A stretch of 40,240 bases of DNA from an uncultured Cyclobacteriaceae bacterium (GCA_937146645.1 CAKZRQ010000049.1:1-40240); one strand, 5' to 3'; counted from the first letter of the stretch, positions 8,382-17,159 are shown. The notes: generated by a model not told the origin, from the letters alone. Numbers and translations: made by a program.

Positions 8382-8815
8382 TGAAGGATATGAATTGGGG
8401 ACACGGAATTTTATTAGCCATCATCGGATTCGTCGCGATCATCATTACCATGGTGGTGATTTCAGTACGAATGACCGGGATTGAGTTGGTCACTGAAGAT
8501 TATTATGCGCAGGAAATTGATTACCAGAATCAAATTGAAAGAGAAACCTATGCTAATCAACTCGATCGAACTGTAATCGAATTTGACGGTCAGTCAAAGA
8601 CCCTTCTGTTTGATTTACCAAAGGGCACTGAAGCTAATCTTGAGCTCTTTCGACCTTCAGATGAAACCTTGGATCAGCAGATTGATTTTCAGGTGGATTC
8701 AGAATCAAGAACTTCGGTTTCTGTGGCAGAATTGAAACAAGGCTACTGGAGGGTTCAGCTTCGCTGGATCGAGGATGGTGTAGAACTTTACGAAGAAAAG
8801 AAAATCAGTATTTGA
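8381..8815 (+). CDS. ccoH: CcoH/FixH family cbb3 oxidase assembly protein
   Basis: A 144-residue protein with one N-terminal membrane helix (residues ~7-28, HGILLAIIGFVAIIITMVVI) and the diagnostic FixH segment ELVTEDYYAQEIDYQNQIER, then a periplasmic beta-sandwich-like domain ending WRVQLRWIEDG. FixH/CcoH contacts CcoN and is required for stable assembly. It overlaps ccoG by one base (TAATG) and the next gene by one base, so it lies in the same transcription unit. Confidence 0.9.
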   Translation: MKDMNWGHGILLAIIGFVAIIITMVVISVRMTGIELVTEDYYAQEIDYQNQIERETYANQLDRTVIEFDGQSKTLLFDLPKGTEANLELFRPSDETLDQQIDFQVDSESRTSVSVAELKQGYWRVQLRWIEDGVELYEEKKISI

Positions 8816-9522
8816 TGCTTTGGACGGCAGTCGTATTAGGATTTCTTGGATCATTCCACTGTATAGGAATGTGCGGACCTATTGCTATGGCTGTTGGTGG
8901 ATCATCTTCCAAGACTTTCCTTTGGAAGAAAATCATTTATAACCTGGGAAGGGCTTTGACCTATTCCATTTTGGGATTGGTTATTGGCTTTTTAGGCTTT
9001 TCTCTTTCATTGGCAGGTGTTCAGCAGGGAGTTTCGATTGCCATTGGAATTGCCATTGTAGCTTTTTCCCTGAGCTATAAAAAAGCGGATCAATTTCTTA
9101 CCATACCAGCCTTATCTTCTGTGGTCGCCTGGATTAAGGGCCAATTGGGCAGTCGCTTAAAAGCTGGTAGCACTACTGCATTTTTCACCACTGGAGTGAT
9201 CAATGGATTATTGCCATGTGGCATGGTCTATATGGCATTAGTCGCAGCCCTAGGTCTACAGGATCCATTTATGGGAGCGATTTATATGTTCTTTTTTGGT
9301 CTGGGTACCATCCCAATGCTCTTATTTTTAATGCTCTCGGGGACCATGCTCTCCGTCCCTATGAGGCTGAGATTCCAAAAGGCCATTCCCTATCTAGGGA
9401 TGATCATAGGAATTCTATTTGTTTTCAGGGGACTAGGCCTTGGATTCCATGGTAGCCCGCATATTCAGGCCTTTGACTACGGAAGCCAAACGGTAGAAAT
9501 CACCATGTGTGGTGAGGATTAA
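8815..9522 (+). CDS. TauE/SafE-like (UreH_2/DsbD_2-type) membrane protein of the cco cluster
   Basis: A 235-residue polytopic membrane protein with about six helices. The conserved HCIGMCGP motif near residue 17 and the GLLPCGMVYMAL motif in the middle are typical of the UreH_2/DsbD_2-type family annotated as sulfite exporter TauE/SafE. I chose ATG 8815, which overlaps the ccoH stop (TGATG), over the TTG three bases upstream. The paired Cys-containing repeats and the invariant position after ccoH in Bacteroidota cbb3 clusters point to metal (perhaps copper) or redox handling during oxidase maturation rather than sulfite export. This role is inference. It converges on hemN with a 4-base overlap. 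Confidence 0.85.
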   Translation: MLWTAVVLGFLGSFHCIGMCGPIAMAVGGSSSKTFLWKKIIYNLGRALTYSILGLVIGFLGFSLSLAGVQQGVSIAIGIAIVAFSLSYKKADQFLTIPALSSVVAWIKGQLGSRLKAGSTTAFFTTGVINGLLPCGMVYMALVAALGLQDPFMGAIYMFFFGLGTIPMLLFLMLSGTMLSVPMRLRFQKAIPYLGMIIGILFVFRGLGLGFHGSPHIQAFDYGSQTVEITMCGED

Positions 9523-10883
9523 ATAGACTTGCTAAAGGTAGATTTGGCTTTCGGTGTCTCAAGCATTTTAAGATCAAACTGAAAGCAAATATTTCGAATG
9601 AAGGCCATTCCTTCATCGCTCACTTCGATCCTTCGATCTTCTAAAGAAATCAAACCTTCTTCCTGCATCTCTGCCAGTTTTCGTCGGTTTAATTCTGGAA
9701 GCTTATTCCAAATTTCCGAATCGATTACAGCCTCTTGATGGCATATCAATTCTAGAATAAATTCCTTTACCAATAAGTCTGCATGGCTATTTTGATGACT
9801 TCTGATTAAGTGATCAACACCATCATTTATTTTGCTGGAATATTCCTTATGATTCTTTTCATTTTGTGCAAAGCCAAGGTGAATGTCACTTATGCTTGTG
9901 GCTCCTAATCCAATCATCATTTTACTAGGTGATGTGGTGTAGCCCATGAAGTTTCTGTGAAGTGTTCCTTCAGATTTTGCTATGCAAAGCGAGTCTTCTG
10001 GCAGAGCAAAATGATCCATTCCCACTTCCTCGTACCCATATTCCGTAAGTAGATCTTTGCCTAATTCATACAATGCTCGCTTCTCATTTTCATTTGGTAA
10101 AAATGATTCGAAGCTCTTTTGAGCCTTGAAAAGAGTGGGCAAGTGGGCATAGCTATAAAATGCGATTCGCTCGGGCTTTAAATCCATGACCTTCTGAAAA
10201 GTCTGAGTCAGAGTTTCTTTGTTTTGATGTGGAAGACCGTAGATCAGATCAAAATTGATCGAAGTGAAGCCGATCTTTCTGGCCACTTCGGTAATTTGAG
10301 CAACCCTTTCGAAAGGCTGAATTCTATGGATTGCCTTCTGAACTTTGGGGTCAAAATCCTGAATCCCGAAGCTCACCCGATCGAAGCCAAGTTTGAATAA
10401 GGTGGATAAATGTTCTTCAGTTGTATTATTGGGATGACCTTCAAAACTGAATTCCTTATCTGAGTCTACGTCACAGCTTGAGATAATTTCATCCAAAAGT
10501 GAGTGGAGAGATTCAGGAGAAAAGAAGGTTGGGGTACCACCCCCCAGATGAATTCCCTTGAGCTTTGGCTTTGAGCCAAAACGCTTCAAATAAGTCTTCC
10601 ATTCCTTTTTTACCGCCTCAAGATATGGGGATTCAACCGAATGATTTTTTGTAATGTATTTATTGCATCCACAATAGGTGCAGAGACTTTCACAAAATGG
10701 GAAATGAATGTAAAGATTGATTCCTTCTTCCTTTCCATAGAGCCGGAAAGCCTTTTTTACCAATTCATCCCAGCTGTTCAAATCAAGCTGGTTTTCCCAA
10801 AATGGTACCGTCGGATAACTCGTGTATCGAGGCACAGGGGTGTTATATTTTTGAATTAGTCTTTCCTTCTTTGAATCCATCAT
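9519..10883 (-). CDS. hemN: Oxygen-independent coproporphyrinogen III oxidase
   Basis: A 454-residue radical-SAM enzyme converting coproporphyrinogen III to protoporphyrinogen IX without oxygen. The N-terminal YNTPVPRYTSYPTVPFW signature is diagnostic for true HemN. The cluster motif CESLCTYCGC (CxxxCxxC plus the additional Cys) is near residue 65, the GGGTPTF motif follows, and the HemN C-terminal domain (GVDHLIRSHQN, then a winged-helix end) closes the protein. I take ATG 10883 (MMDSKKERL) as the start rather than TTG 10892 (three residues longer); ATG 10880 is equally possible. It faces the cco cluster tail to tail. Heme supply under low oxygen fits cbb3 oxidase, which needs several hemes. 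A Crp/FNR-like dyad lies upstream. Confidence 0.95.
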   Translation of the reverse strand: MMDSKKERLIQKYNTPVPRYTSYPTVPFWENQLDLNSWDELVKKAFRLYGKEEGINLYIHFPFCESLCTYCGCNKYITKNHSVESPYLEAVKKEWKTYLKRFGSKPKLKGIHLGGGTPTFFSPESLHSLLDEIISSCDVDSDKEFSFEGHPNNTTEEHLSTLFKLGFDRVSFGIQDFDPKVQKAIHRIQPFERVAQITEVARKIGFTSINFDLIYGLPHQNKETLTQTFQKVMDLKPERIAFYSYAHLPTLFKAQKSFESFLPNENEKRALYELGKDLLTEYGYEEVGMDHFALPEDSLCIAKSEGTLHRNFMGYTTSPSKMMIGLGATSISDIHLGFAQNEKNHKEYSSKINDGVDHLIRSHQNSHADLLVKEFILELICHQEAVIDSEIWNKLPELNRRKLAEMQEEGLISLEDRRIEVSDEGMAFIRNICFQFDLKMLETPKAKSTFSKSI

Positions 10884-10941
10884 AGGATTCAAAATTGCAT
10901 CGAAGAGAAGATGATTTCTCTGTCAATTATGGGAGTAGAAA

Positions 10942-10955
10942 CTGATAAAAGTCAG
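10942..10955. promoter_or_regulatory. Possible Crp/FNR-type dyad upstream of hemN
   Basis: CTGATAAAAGTCAG is a perfect CTGA-N6-TCAG inverted repeat and matches 7 of 10 positions of TTGAT-N4-ATCAA. It lies ~60 bases before the hemN ATG, between hemN and the upstream BatA-like gene. FNR control of hemN is common in other phyla, but in this lineage it is a guess. Confidence 0.3.
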
Positions 10956-10986
10956 GAGTTCAGTGAATCGGAAATTCAACCGAAAT

Positions 10987-12030
10987 CTAATCCAATAGGA
11001 AATTATTAAGGAAGGAGTTTTTCAGAGCAAACCAACCGAAGAAGGCGATGATTGCCCAGAAAAGATAGGCTCGGTAATAGTCTGAAGTTTCCTTGTATCG
11101 ATTCTCTTCAATCTCAGCTTTTTCAAGCGTATCGATCCGATTAAAGATATTTTGCAAAGCACCTCCATCAGAAGCTCGGAAAAATTCTCCGTTTCCAATC
11201 TTTGCAATTTCTCGCAAGGTAGTCTCGTCTAGGTAGCTTTCAACCATCTGTGGTCGTCCGAAGAAATCAGTACCATAAGGGACCATTCCATCCTTGCCCA
11301 CTGCTATCGTATAGATTTTAATTTCAAGAGCCGAAGCCAAGTTAGCCGCGAAAAGAGGGTCTACATTACCAGCATTGCTTTCACCGTCACTGAGCAGGAT
11401 AATGACCTTTGATACAGATTCAGATTCTTTCATTCTGTTTGTGGCAGAGGCTATAGCGGAACCAATAGCAGTTCCTTTGGCCTCCATCATATCAAAGGAA
11501 ATCTCGGAAATGAGATCAGTTAGAAGCTCATAATCATTCGTTAATGGAGCCAACGAATATGCCTCCCCAGCGAAGACCACCATTCCGATTCTATCTCCGA
11601 ATCGACCATTGATAAAGTCGTTGGCCGTATTTTTTGCTGCTTCGAGTCGATTAGGTTTGAAATCCTGTAAATCCATGGATTCTGAAATATCCATGACCAA
11701 CATGATATCTATTCCCTCGGTGAATCGCTCCACACGTTCATTGCTCCTTTGAGGTCTGGCGATAGCGATAATGATCAGCAACAGGCTCAAAAAGAAAAAT
11801 AAAGACGGGATGATCCTCAAAAGAACCCAAGGATTTCCTCGTCTCACTTGCTTTGGAAGAGAAAGCTCCAAAACAGGGTTTTTGATGAATTTGACGAACT
11901 TCCGAATAAGCAAAAGCAATGGAATTAGCCAAAGCAGATTCAATGCCCAGGCATTTTCCCATTGGTAGCTTTGAAGGGTCTCTGGCGAAAACCAAGACCA
12001 GCTAAAGAAGTCTCTAATCTGCTCGCTCAT
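10987..12030 (-). CDS. batA: BatA-like VWA-domain membrane protein
   Basis: A 347-residue protein with N-terminal membrane helices (~residues 30-48 and 73-90), a von Willebrand factor A domain, and a C-terminal helix (~320-340). The MIDAS motif DISES (near residue 115, in VMDISESMDLQDF) and the downstream LTNDY threonine are present. BatA proteins occur in the Bacteroides aerotolerance operon, whose molecular role is still poorly defined. The start ATG 12030 overlaps the preceding gene's end by 17 bases. Here it is the last gene of a three-gene minus-strand set. A BatB paralogue, TPR protein and BatD, which normally follow, are not present, and hemN comes next. Confidence 0.85.
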   Translation of the reverse strand: MSEQIRDFFSWSWFSPETLQSYQWENAWALNLLWLIPLLLLIRKFVKFIKNPVLELSLPKQVRRGNPWVLLRIIPSLFFFLSLLLIIIAIARPQRSNERVERFTEGIDIMLVMDISESMDLQDFKPNRLEAAKNTANDFINGRFGDRIGMVVFAGEAYSLAPLTNDYELLTDLISEISFDMMEAKGTAIGSAIASATNRMKESESVSKVIILLSDGESNAGNVDPLFAANLASALEIKIYTIAVGKDGMVPYGTDFFGRPQMVESYLDETTLREIAKIGNGEFFRASDGGALQNIFNRIDTLEKAEIEENRYKETSDYYRAYLFWAIIAFFGWFALKNSFLNNFLLD

Positions 12031-12907
12031 TCTTGATTTCTATAAGTTTTTCTTCAAAGGTACTTTTTGCTACTTCCTTGAGATAGTTCGTGGCTTCTTC
12101 ACTTTCAGGAGTTTGGCCTGCATAAATGATTAAATCAATTCCACGAAGAGCATCAAAGATTTTCTCATCTTCCATCATCTCACTTATCTCGCTTGATGTC
12201 CATTCCTGATAAGGTTCCTCCGTCAAATCCTCCATATAAGATTTCCACAAACCAACTGTGTCATCCGCAAGATCAATACTTGGCTCTTTTAATAGATCGC
12301 CAGTCTTTTGATCCCATAGCTTTTCGAATCGATTCCATTTGTTTCTTTGACTTCGCTGCGCAAAGAATTTCTTAATCCTATCTGCAAAGAGGAAGTAAAG
12401 AATCCCGAGAATAACCAACAGGCCTCCAAGCCAAAGGGAGATGATGATCCAGTTGGTTTCTTTCTCTAGTGGCTGGTAGACGTTATTTTCCTTAAACTGA
12501 AGTTCTTCAGGAATACTGTCTAAAGTGAGCTTTAGCTTTAGCTCATCTTCTAGTGGGTAGTGAGCAATGCTGTCATATGGAAGAACCTCATAAACTGGTA
12601 AAGCCACATATATGCTGGAATCCAATGAGAAGTTCGAGATGTAATAGACAGCGCTGTCCAAAGTAGTCCCTTCCGTTGTGCTAGTGGAGAAGAGCTGCTT
12701 TTCAAGTAGCACCTGATCACCGAAATTAAAGCTGGAATCTGGGAAAAGAATCTGATGTGTCTCAGGGTACTGCGCTTTCAAGACATAACCAACACGCTCT
12801 CCAAGCATGGCGGAATCTTGAAGAAAATAGCCTTCTACTTTTACTTGTTGAGCAAAGGCAGAAAAAGACATTAAAAGCAGAAAAGTTGCAGAAAGAATCC
12901 TAGCCAC
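12014..12907 (-). CDS. Single-pass membrane protein of the Bat gene set (DUF4381/BatD-like)
   Basis: A 297-residue protein with a signal peptide (residues 1-19, ending AFAQ), a periplasmic beta-rich domain (20-150) with repeated LDS/DS segments, one transmembrane helix (~153-172, WIIISLWLGGLLVILGILYF), and a Lys/Arg/Trp-rich cytoplasmic domain. The topology and position between a DUF58 protein and BatA match the poorly characterised DUF4381/BatD-related partner of Bacteroidota aerotolerance operons. Sequence similarity is inferred from architecture, not a named motif. It overlaps DUF58 by 8 bases and batA by 17, implying tight coupling. Confidence 0.7.
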   Translation of the reverse strand: MARILSATFLLLMSFSAFAQQVKVEGYFLQDSAMLGERVGYVLKAQYPETHQILFPDSSFNFGDQVLLEKQLFSTSTTEGTTLDSAVYYISNFSLDSSIYVALPVYEVLPYDSIAHYPLEDELKLKLTLDSIPEELQFKENNVYQPLEKETNWIIISLWLGGLLVILGILYFLFADRIKKFFAQRSQRNKWNRFEKLWDQKTGDLLKEPSIDLADDTVGLWKSYMEDLTEEPYQEWTSSEISEMMEDEKIFDALRGIDLIIYAGQTPESEEATNYLKEVAKSTFEEKLIEIKNERAD

Positions 12908-13778
12908 GTTTCATGCTTTTATTTCGAATTCGGAATAATTCAATCAGGGGAAGGACGATATCTTGCGTGGTATCAATGCTGAGGTAATTGATCTGATTCT
13001 TTTTACAAATGTTCCTCAATCGATCCCTTTCACTCGTGAAAGTCTCAGTGATTTTCTTCGAAAAAGAACCAAAAGCCGTATTCACCCAGGTAGTTTTTCC
13101 TCTTTCCTTGTCGAAAACCGGAATGATACCTAATGAAGGCAAAGCTGACTCTCTTGGATCCGTTAATTGAACCGCAACCAAGTCATGTCTTTCAGCCAGA
13201 GCTTTGAAAGGCCTTTCATAGTTCTCATCGATAAAATCAGAAATCACGATGATGATGCTTCTTTTCTTGATGAGATTAAGTGCAAAAGTGAACATGGAAT
13301 TCAAATCGGTTTTCAAGGACTTATTTTCATGATCAAAAATTCCTCTGATCATTTTTACCCCCTGCTTCATTCCTTTGCCCGGAAAAATCAGCGTTTCTTT
13401 CTGGTCGGAATAGCTGATTAAGCCCGTCTGACTTCCTTCGAAGATGGCAGCCAAAGTTAGAACACCGGCGATTACTTTTCCTTGATCAATTTTCTTATTG
13501 CCTTCTTCTCCAATATCCTGACTACCACTGATATCCAGAAGGAAGTACACACATTGGTCTTTATCTTCCTTAAAAGTCTTAACAAATGTGCCGTGACCTT
13601 TAGCCGATACCTTCCATTCTATCGTTCTGATATCATCACCGTATTGGTAAGGTCTCAGATCATCAAATTCTAAACCTGCACCTTTGAAAATCGACTTATA
13701 ATCCCCCTGAAGATGGTTATTCGCCACCTTTCGGATCATAATTTCGTACTTTCTAAGCTTCTTGAATAGTTGGTTCAT
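12900..13778 (-). CDS. DUF58-domain protein of the Bat/MoxR class
   Basis: A 292-residue soluble protein. Its core DUF58 motif, GAGLEFDDLRPYQYGDDIR (residues ~34-52), is followed by RTIEWKVSAK and a VWA-like fold with LDISGSQD (DxSxS, near residue 92). The C-terminus reads INYLSIDTTQDIVLPLIELF. DUF58 proteins are typical clients of MoxR AAA+ ATPases. Here it is the first gene of the minus-strand set, but the upstream neighbour is a divergent DUF4296 gene, so MoxR must be encoded elsewhere if it is used. The start ATG 13778 gives MNQLFKKLRKYEI, normal for the family. Confidence 0.88.
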   Translation of the reverse strand: MNQLFKKLRKYEIMIRKVANNHLQGDYKSIFKGAGLEFDDLRPYQYGDDIRTIEWKVSAKGHGTFVKTFKEDKDQCVYFLLDISGSQDIGEEGNKKIDQGKVIAGVLTLAAIFEGSQTGLISYSDQKETLIFPGKGMKQGVKMIRGIFDHENKSLKTDLNSMFTFALNLIKKRSIIIVISDFIDENYERPFKALAERHDLVAVQLTDPRESALPSLGIIPVFDKERGKTTWVNTAFGSFSKKITETFTSERDRLRNICKKNQINYLSIDTTQDIVLPLIELFRIRNKSMKRG

Positions 13779-13873
13779 TCAGGATTGAATTTGACGGCGT
13801 AAGTTAAAGAGACCACATGAATTATAAAATCTTCCTTATAAATACGGTGAGGAGAATTTCAGTTAAAAAAGCC

Positions 13874-13881
13874 TAATTTTG
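13874..13881 (+). promoter_or_regulatory. Bacteroidota -7 box before the DUF4296 gene
   Basis: TAATTTTG is an exact match to TAnnTTTG. It lies only five bases before the GTG start, so transcription would begin at or next to the start codon (leaderless mRNA). No clear -33 TTTG is visible. Confidence 0.35.
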
Positions 13882-13885
13882 CCAC

Positions 13886-14239
13886 GTGAAAAGTATTAAT
13901 CCAATCGTTCTGATTCTCATATTTTTTATCAGCTGTTCGGAGCCTGAAAAACCTGAATACATTCTCAATGAGGAGGATATGGTGAATGTGCTAATTGATA
14001 TCCACATAGCTGAAGGAATCTCTAGCTCTCTACCTGTGTCTTTTGATTCATCAGGGGTAATGTATTCCTTATTAGAAAAAGATGTTTTCACAAAACATGA
14101 AATCACGGATTCTGTTTTTACTCAAAGCATGCTGTATTACCTCCAATACCCAGAGTCCATGGATGATATTTATGCACGGGTTGTGGATTCACTTTCGATG
14201 AAGCAAGCTTTGTATAAATCGCAAAAGGAGAATCAATGA
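13886..14239 (+). CDS. DUF4296 domain lipoprotein
   Basis: A 117-residue protein starting with GTG 13886 (no ATG nearby gives the complete signal sequence). A lipoprotein signal peptide with lipobox FFISC places the lipidated Cys near residue 17. The mature part EYILNEEDMVNVLIDIHIAEG matches the DUF4296 start, where Bacteroidota members have L...dMv.vl.D.hlaE. Function is unknown. It overlaps mutS2 by four bases and is therefore co-transcribed with it. The promoter position suggests a very short or absent leader. Confidence 0.85.
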   Translation: MKSINPIVLILIFFISCSEPEKPEYILNEEDMVNVLIDIHIAEGISSSLPVSFDSSGVMYSLLEKDVFTKHEITDSVFTQSMLYYLQYPESMDDIYARVVDSLSMKQALYKSQKENQ

Positions 14240-16623
14240 TTTATCCCCGTTCGATAGAACAAAAAATAAACTTCGTGAAGATTAAGGCTCTTTTGAAGGA
14301 GCTTTGTACTTCGGCCCTTGGCCAAAGCTACGTTGATAAAGTATCATTTTCATCGGATTATAAGCTGGTAAATAAGCTCCTAGATCAAACCGATGAATTC
14401 ACCAAAATCCTGACAAGCGGGGAGAACTTTCCTAGTTCGAATTATACGGACTTAACACCCTACTTAGAAAAAGCTAAGCTAGAAGGTTCTTACCTGGATG
14501 AAGACGAGTTTCATGAAATCAAATTATCCCTAGTCACGCTAAAGGGATGCATTAACTTTTTCCAAAAGTTTCAGGATGAATATCCCGTACTCTCGGATCT
14601 ACTTGGCCTTTTACTCGATTTGGACTTAAATCTTTTGAAAGAGATCGAGGGTGTAATTGATGAAAAGGGAAAGCTAAAGAATAATGCCTCCAGGGAGCTT
14701 CAGCTGATTCGAAATCAGCTCATTTACGAAGAAGGAAGACTCCGAAAAGTCATGGAAAGGGTCTTTAAGGAATCTAAAGCTAAAGGACTAACTCCTGAAG
14801 ACTCAGGAATAACCATTCGTGGAGGTCGCCTTGTAATTCCGGTGTCTGCAGAAAATAAGCGAAAGCTAAGAGGTTTCATCCATGATGAATCTGCCACAGG
14901 GCAGACCGTTTTCATGGAACCTGAGGAAGCTTTGGATATCAATAATGAAATCCGAGATCTTCAGCATATGGAGAGGAGGGAAGTTATCCGAATTCTTACT
15001 CAACTCACCGATCAGCTCCGGCCTGCTATACCTGCCCTTAAAAAAGCTACAAATTATCTTGGACTGACGGATTTTATTCGTGCTAAAGCCAAGTTTGCAT
15101 TGAAAATCGAGGCTAGTCGTCCTGAACTTTTACGTACCCGACAGGTCAAATTTTTCAAGGCTAGGCATCCAATTTTGGAATTAGCTCTGAAGTCCCAAGG
15201 AAAGTCAATAGTTCCTTTGGATATAGAGCTAGAAGGAAATAATCGCCTTTTGGTTATTTCAGGACCGAATGCCGGAGGTAAATCAGTCTCTCTGAAAACC
15301 GTGGCTCTGCTGCAATACATGCTTCAATGTGGTCTGATGATCCCTGTTCATCCAGATTCAAAAAGCAGTTTGTTCACCAATTTCTTCATTGATATCGGTG
15401 ACGAACAAAACCTTGAAAATGATCTGAGTACATATTCATCTCATTTGATGAGTATGAAGCATTTCAGCAACTTTGCCGATAAAAAGACACTCTTATTCAT
15501 TGATGAATTTGGAACTGGTACAGAGCCACAATTTGGTGGAGCCATAGCAGAAGCTATTCTACTTTCGCTTAATAAATCAGGTGCTTTTGGGGTGCTTACT
15601 ACCCATTATGGCAACTTGAAACAAGTGGCTGATAAACATCAGGGCATGGTCAATGGAGCTATGCGTTATGATGTTCGAAAACTTGAGCCTATGTATCAAT
15701 TGGATATTGGAAAGCCAGGTTCTTCTTTTGCTTTGGAAATCGCATCAAAAATTGGAATTAGGAAGGAAATTTTGGCGGAAGCCAAAGAAAAAATAGGTGA
15801 CAAGAGAGTGCAGTATGATAAGCTGCTCACCCAGGTAGAAAACGATAAGAATAGATATTCCAAATTGCTCTCTGAGGTCACGGCAAAGGATAAACTTCTT
15901 AAAACTCGCTTGAAAGAATATAATGAGCTGAAGGATACACTTGAGAGTACTAAGAAGAGATATGTTCAAGAGGCTAAGCAGGAAGCGAAGCACATTTTAG
16001 ATCAGGCCAACCGGAAGATTGAGAAGACTATTCGTGAGATTAAAGAAAGTAAGGCGGAGAAGACTGAAACTCAAAAAGTCAGAAAGGAACTGGAGGAGTT
16101 TAAGGCTACGGTAAAACCTGAAAAACCTGTTCAAAAAACACCAAAGATTCAATTAATTGGCGGTTCCATTTCCGAAGGTGATTGGGTTCGGGTTAAGAGT
16201 AGCGGGACTATTGGCGAGGTGATTTCTCTAGGTCCTAAGGAGGCTGTGATTTCTATTGGAGAACTGAAATCTACTGTGAAGTTGAATCGTTTGGAAAGAA
16301 TTTCAAATACAGAGGCGAAAAAAGGGAAGAAATCTATTTCCTCTGGAAAAGGCTTAGGAACTTCTTTAAGTGTCGCCGATTTTTCGCCAAGTCTTGATCT
16401 GCGTGGTAAAAGAAGTGAAGAGGTAATAAATCTAATCGAGAGTTTTATCGATAAAGGCTTTATGTATGGTGTCCAGGATTTGAGAATCGTACATGGAAAA
16501 GGAAATGGTACACTGAAGGATATCACTCGTAATCTCCTTAGAAAAATGAAGACTGTCGATCGAATCGAAGATGAACACGCTGATCGGGGAGGAGCAGGTG
16601 TCACATTGATTCGCTTAAAATAA
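14236..16623 (+). CDS. mutS2: MutS2 family ATPase/nuclease with Smr domain
   Basis: A 795-residue protein (B. subtilis MutS2 is ~785). After the N-terminal core and clamp region comes the MutS ATPase, with Walker A GPNAGGKS at 343-350, Walker B LLFIDEFGTGTEP, and the LTTHY motif. A long coiled coil (~520-620) follows, then a KOW-like segment (EGDWVRVKSSGTIGEV), and a C-terminal Smr domain (DLRGKR near 720, VHGKGNGTL). MutS2 lacks the mismatch-recognition domain. It suppresses homologous recombination and, in B. subtilis, acts on collided ribosomes through the Smr domain. The start ATG 14236 overlaps the DUF4296 stop. A strong bidirectional terminator begins at the stop codon. Confidence 0.96.
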   Translation: MIYPRSIEQKINFVKIKALLKELCTSALGQSYVDKVSFSSDYKLVNKLLDQTDEFTKILTSGENFPSSNYTDLTPYLEKAKLEGSYLDEDEFHEIKLSLVTLKGCINFFQKFQDEYPVLSDLLGLLLDLDLNLLKEIEGVIDEKGKLKNNASRELQLIRNQLIYEEGRLRKVMERVFKESKAKGLTPEDSGITIRGGRLVIPVSAENKRKLRGFIHDESATGQTVFMEPEEALDINNEIRDLQHMERREVIRILTQLTDQLRPAIPALKKATNYLGLTDFIRAKAKFALKIEASRPELLRTRQVKFFKARHPILELALKSQGKSIVPLDIELEGNNRLLVISGPNAGGKSVSLKTVALLQYMLQCGLMIPVHPDSKSSLFTNFFIDIGDEQNLENDLSTYSSHLMSMKHFSNFADKKTLLFIDEFGTGTEPQFGGAIAEAILLSLNKSGAFGVLTTHYGNLKQVADKHQGMVNGAMRYDVRKLEPMYQLDIGKPGSSFALEIASKIGIRKEILAEAKEKIGDKRVQYDKLLTQVENDKNRYSKLLSEVTAKDKLLKTRLKEYNELKDTLESTKKRYVQEAKQEAKHILDQANRKIEKTIREIKESKAEKTETQKVRKELEEFKATVKPEKPVQKTPKIQLIGGSISEGDWVRVKSSGTIGEVISLGPKEAVISIGELKSTVKLNRLERISNTEAKKGKKSISSGKGLGTSLSVADFSPSLDLRGKRSEEVINLIESFIDKGFMYGVQDLRIVHGKGNGTLKDITRNLLRKMKTVDRIEDEHADRGGAGVTLIRLK

Positions 16624-16649
16624 AAAAGGAGCCATTTGGCTCCTTTTTT
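16622..16649. terminator. Bidirectional terminator between mutS2 and the convergent lipoprotein gene
   Basis: AAAAAAGGAGCC (16622-16633) pairs with GGCTCCTTTTTT (16638-16649) around a 4-base loop. The A and T runs on both sides let it work in either direction. It serves mutS2 (+) and the lipoprotein gene ending at 16668 (-). Confidence 0.9.
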
Positions 16650-16667
16650 ATTTTGGTTGGTCTGATT

Positions 16668-17159
16668 TTAATTTCTAGTCAAGTTGAAGGTGTAGCTTCC
16701 TGCAATGGCGAAAACCCCATTAATTCTGGTCCCAGGTGCTGGGATATTAAAGTCTAACCTCAGGTTATCACCAGTTTGGGTGAAAGTAATTTCTCTTCCA
16801 GCCGCCGGTGCACTTCCTGTTAATTCAAATTTTGCAAAAGTTCCATCTGTAAATGACCAATTACCACTATTATCGAATAGATCATTATTATTCGCTGAAG
16901 TGTAAGTTCTAGCAGTACCAGAGTTTAAAGTCAATCTGAAACCATCATAAAGGTCTGTTACTGATTGTCCGTCTCTGGTGACTGAACCGCCATTCTGAAG
17001 GCCCCAAGCTTGAGAACCATTCGGTCCTGTTAGTTTTTCAACTGCTATTTCTTCCGCCGAAGGTGGTGGAGGCATAGGGTTTGGCTCATCCCCTCCACAT
17101 GAAGAAATTACTCCAACAACTACTGCCAAAACGAAAAACCGGGTGATCAATGATTTCAT
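16668..17159 (-). CDS. Small secreted lipoprotein, function unknown
   Basis: A 163-residue protein with a lipoprotein signal peptide (lipobox VISSC, Cys near 21). The Cys is followed by GGDEPNPMPPPP, an acidic-then-proline stretch like Bacteroidota surface lipoproteins whose acidic residues after the Cys act as an export signal. The mature part is rich in Gly, Thr, Asn and Ser and predicted all-beta (SVTRDGQSVTDLYDGFRLTL, ITFTQTGDNLRLDFNI, IAGSYTFNLTRN), resembling small lipocalin-like or calycin-type lipoproteins. I do not recognise a named family. It stands alone, with its own -7 box upstream and a shared terminator downstream. Confidence 0.8.
   Translation of the reverse strand: MKSLITRFFVLAVVVGVISSCGGDEPNPMPPPPSAEEIAVEKLTGPNGSQAWGLQNGGSVTRDGQSVTDLYDGFRLTLNSGTARTYTSANNNDLFDNSGNWSFTDGTFAKFELTGSAPAAGREITFTQTGDNLRLDFNIPAPGTRINGVFAIAGSYTFNLTRN

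Noticed and set aside
8815..9522. Sulfite exporter function for the TauE/SafE-like protein
   Set aside because: The family name is generic; the context and the HCxGMCG motif point to oxidase maturation instead.
16149..16604. 151-residue minus-strand open frame inside mutS2
   Set aside because: It is antisense to the KOW/Smr part of MutS2, which is clearly coding on the plus strand.
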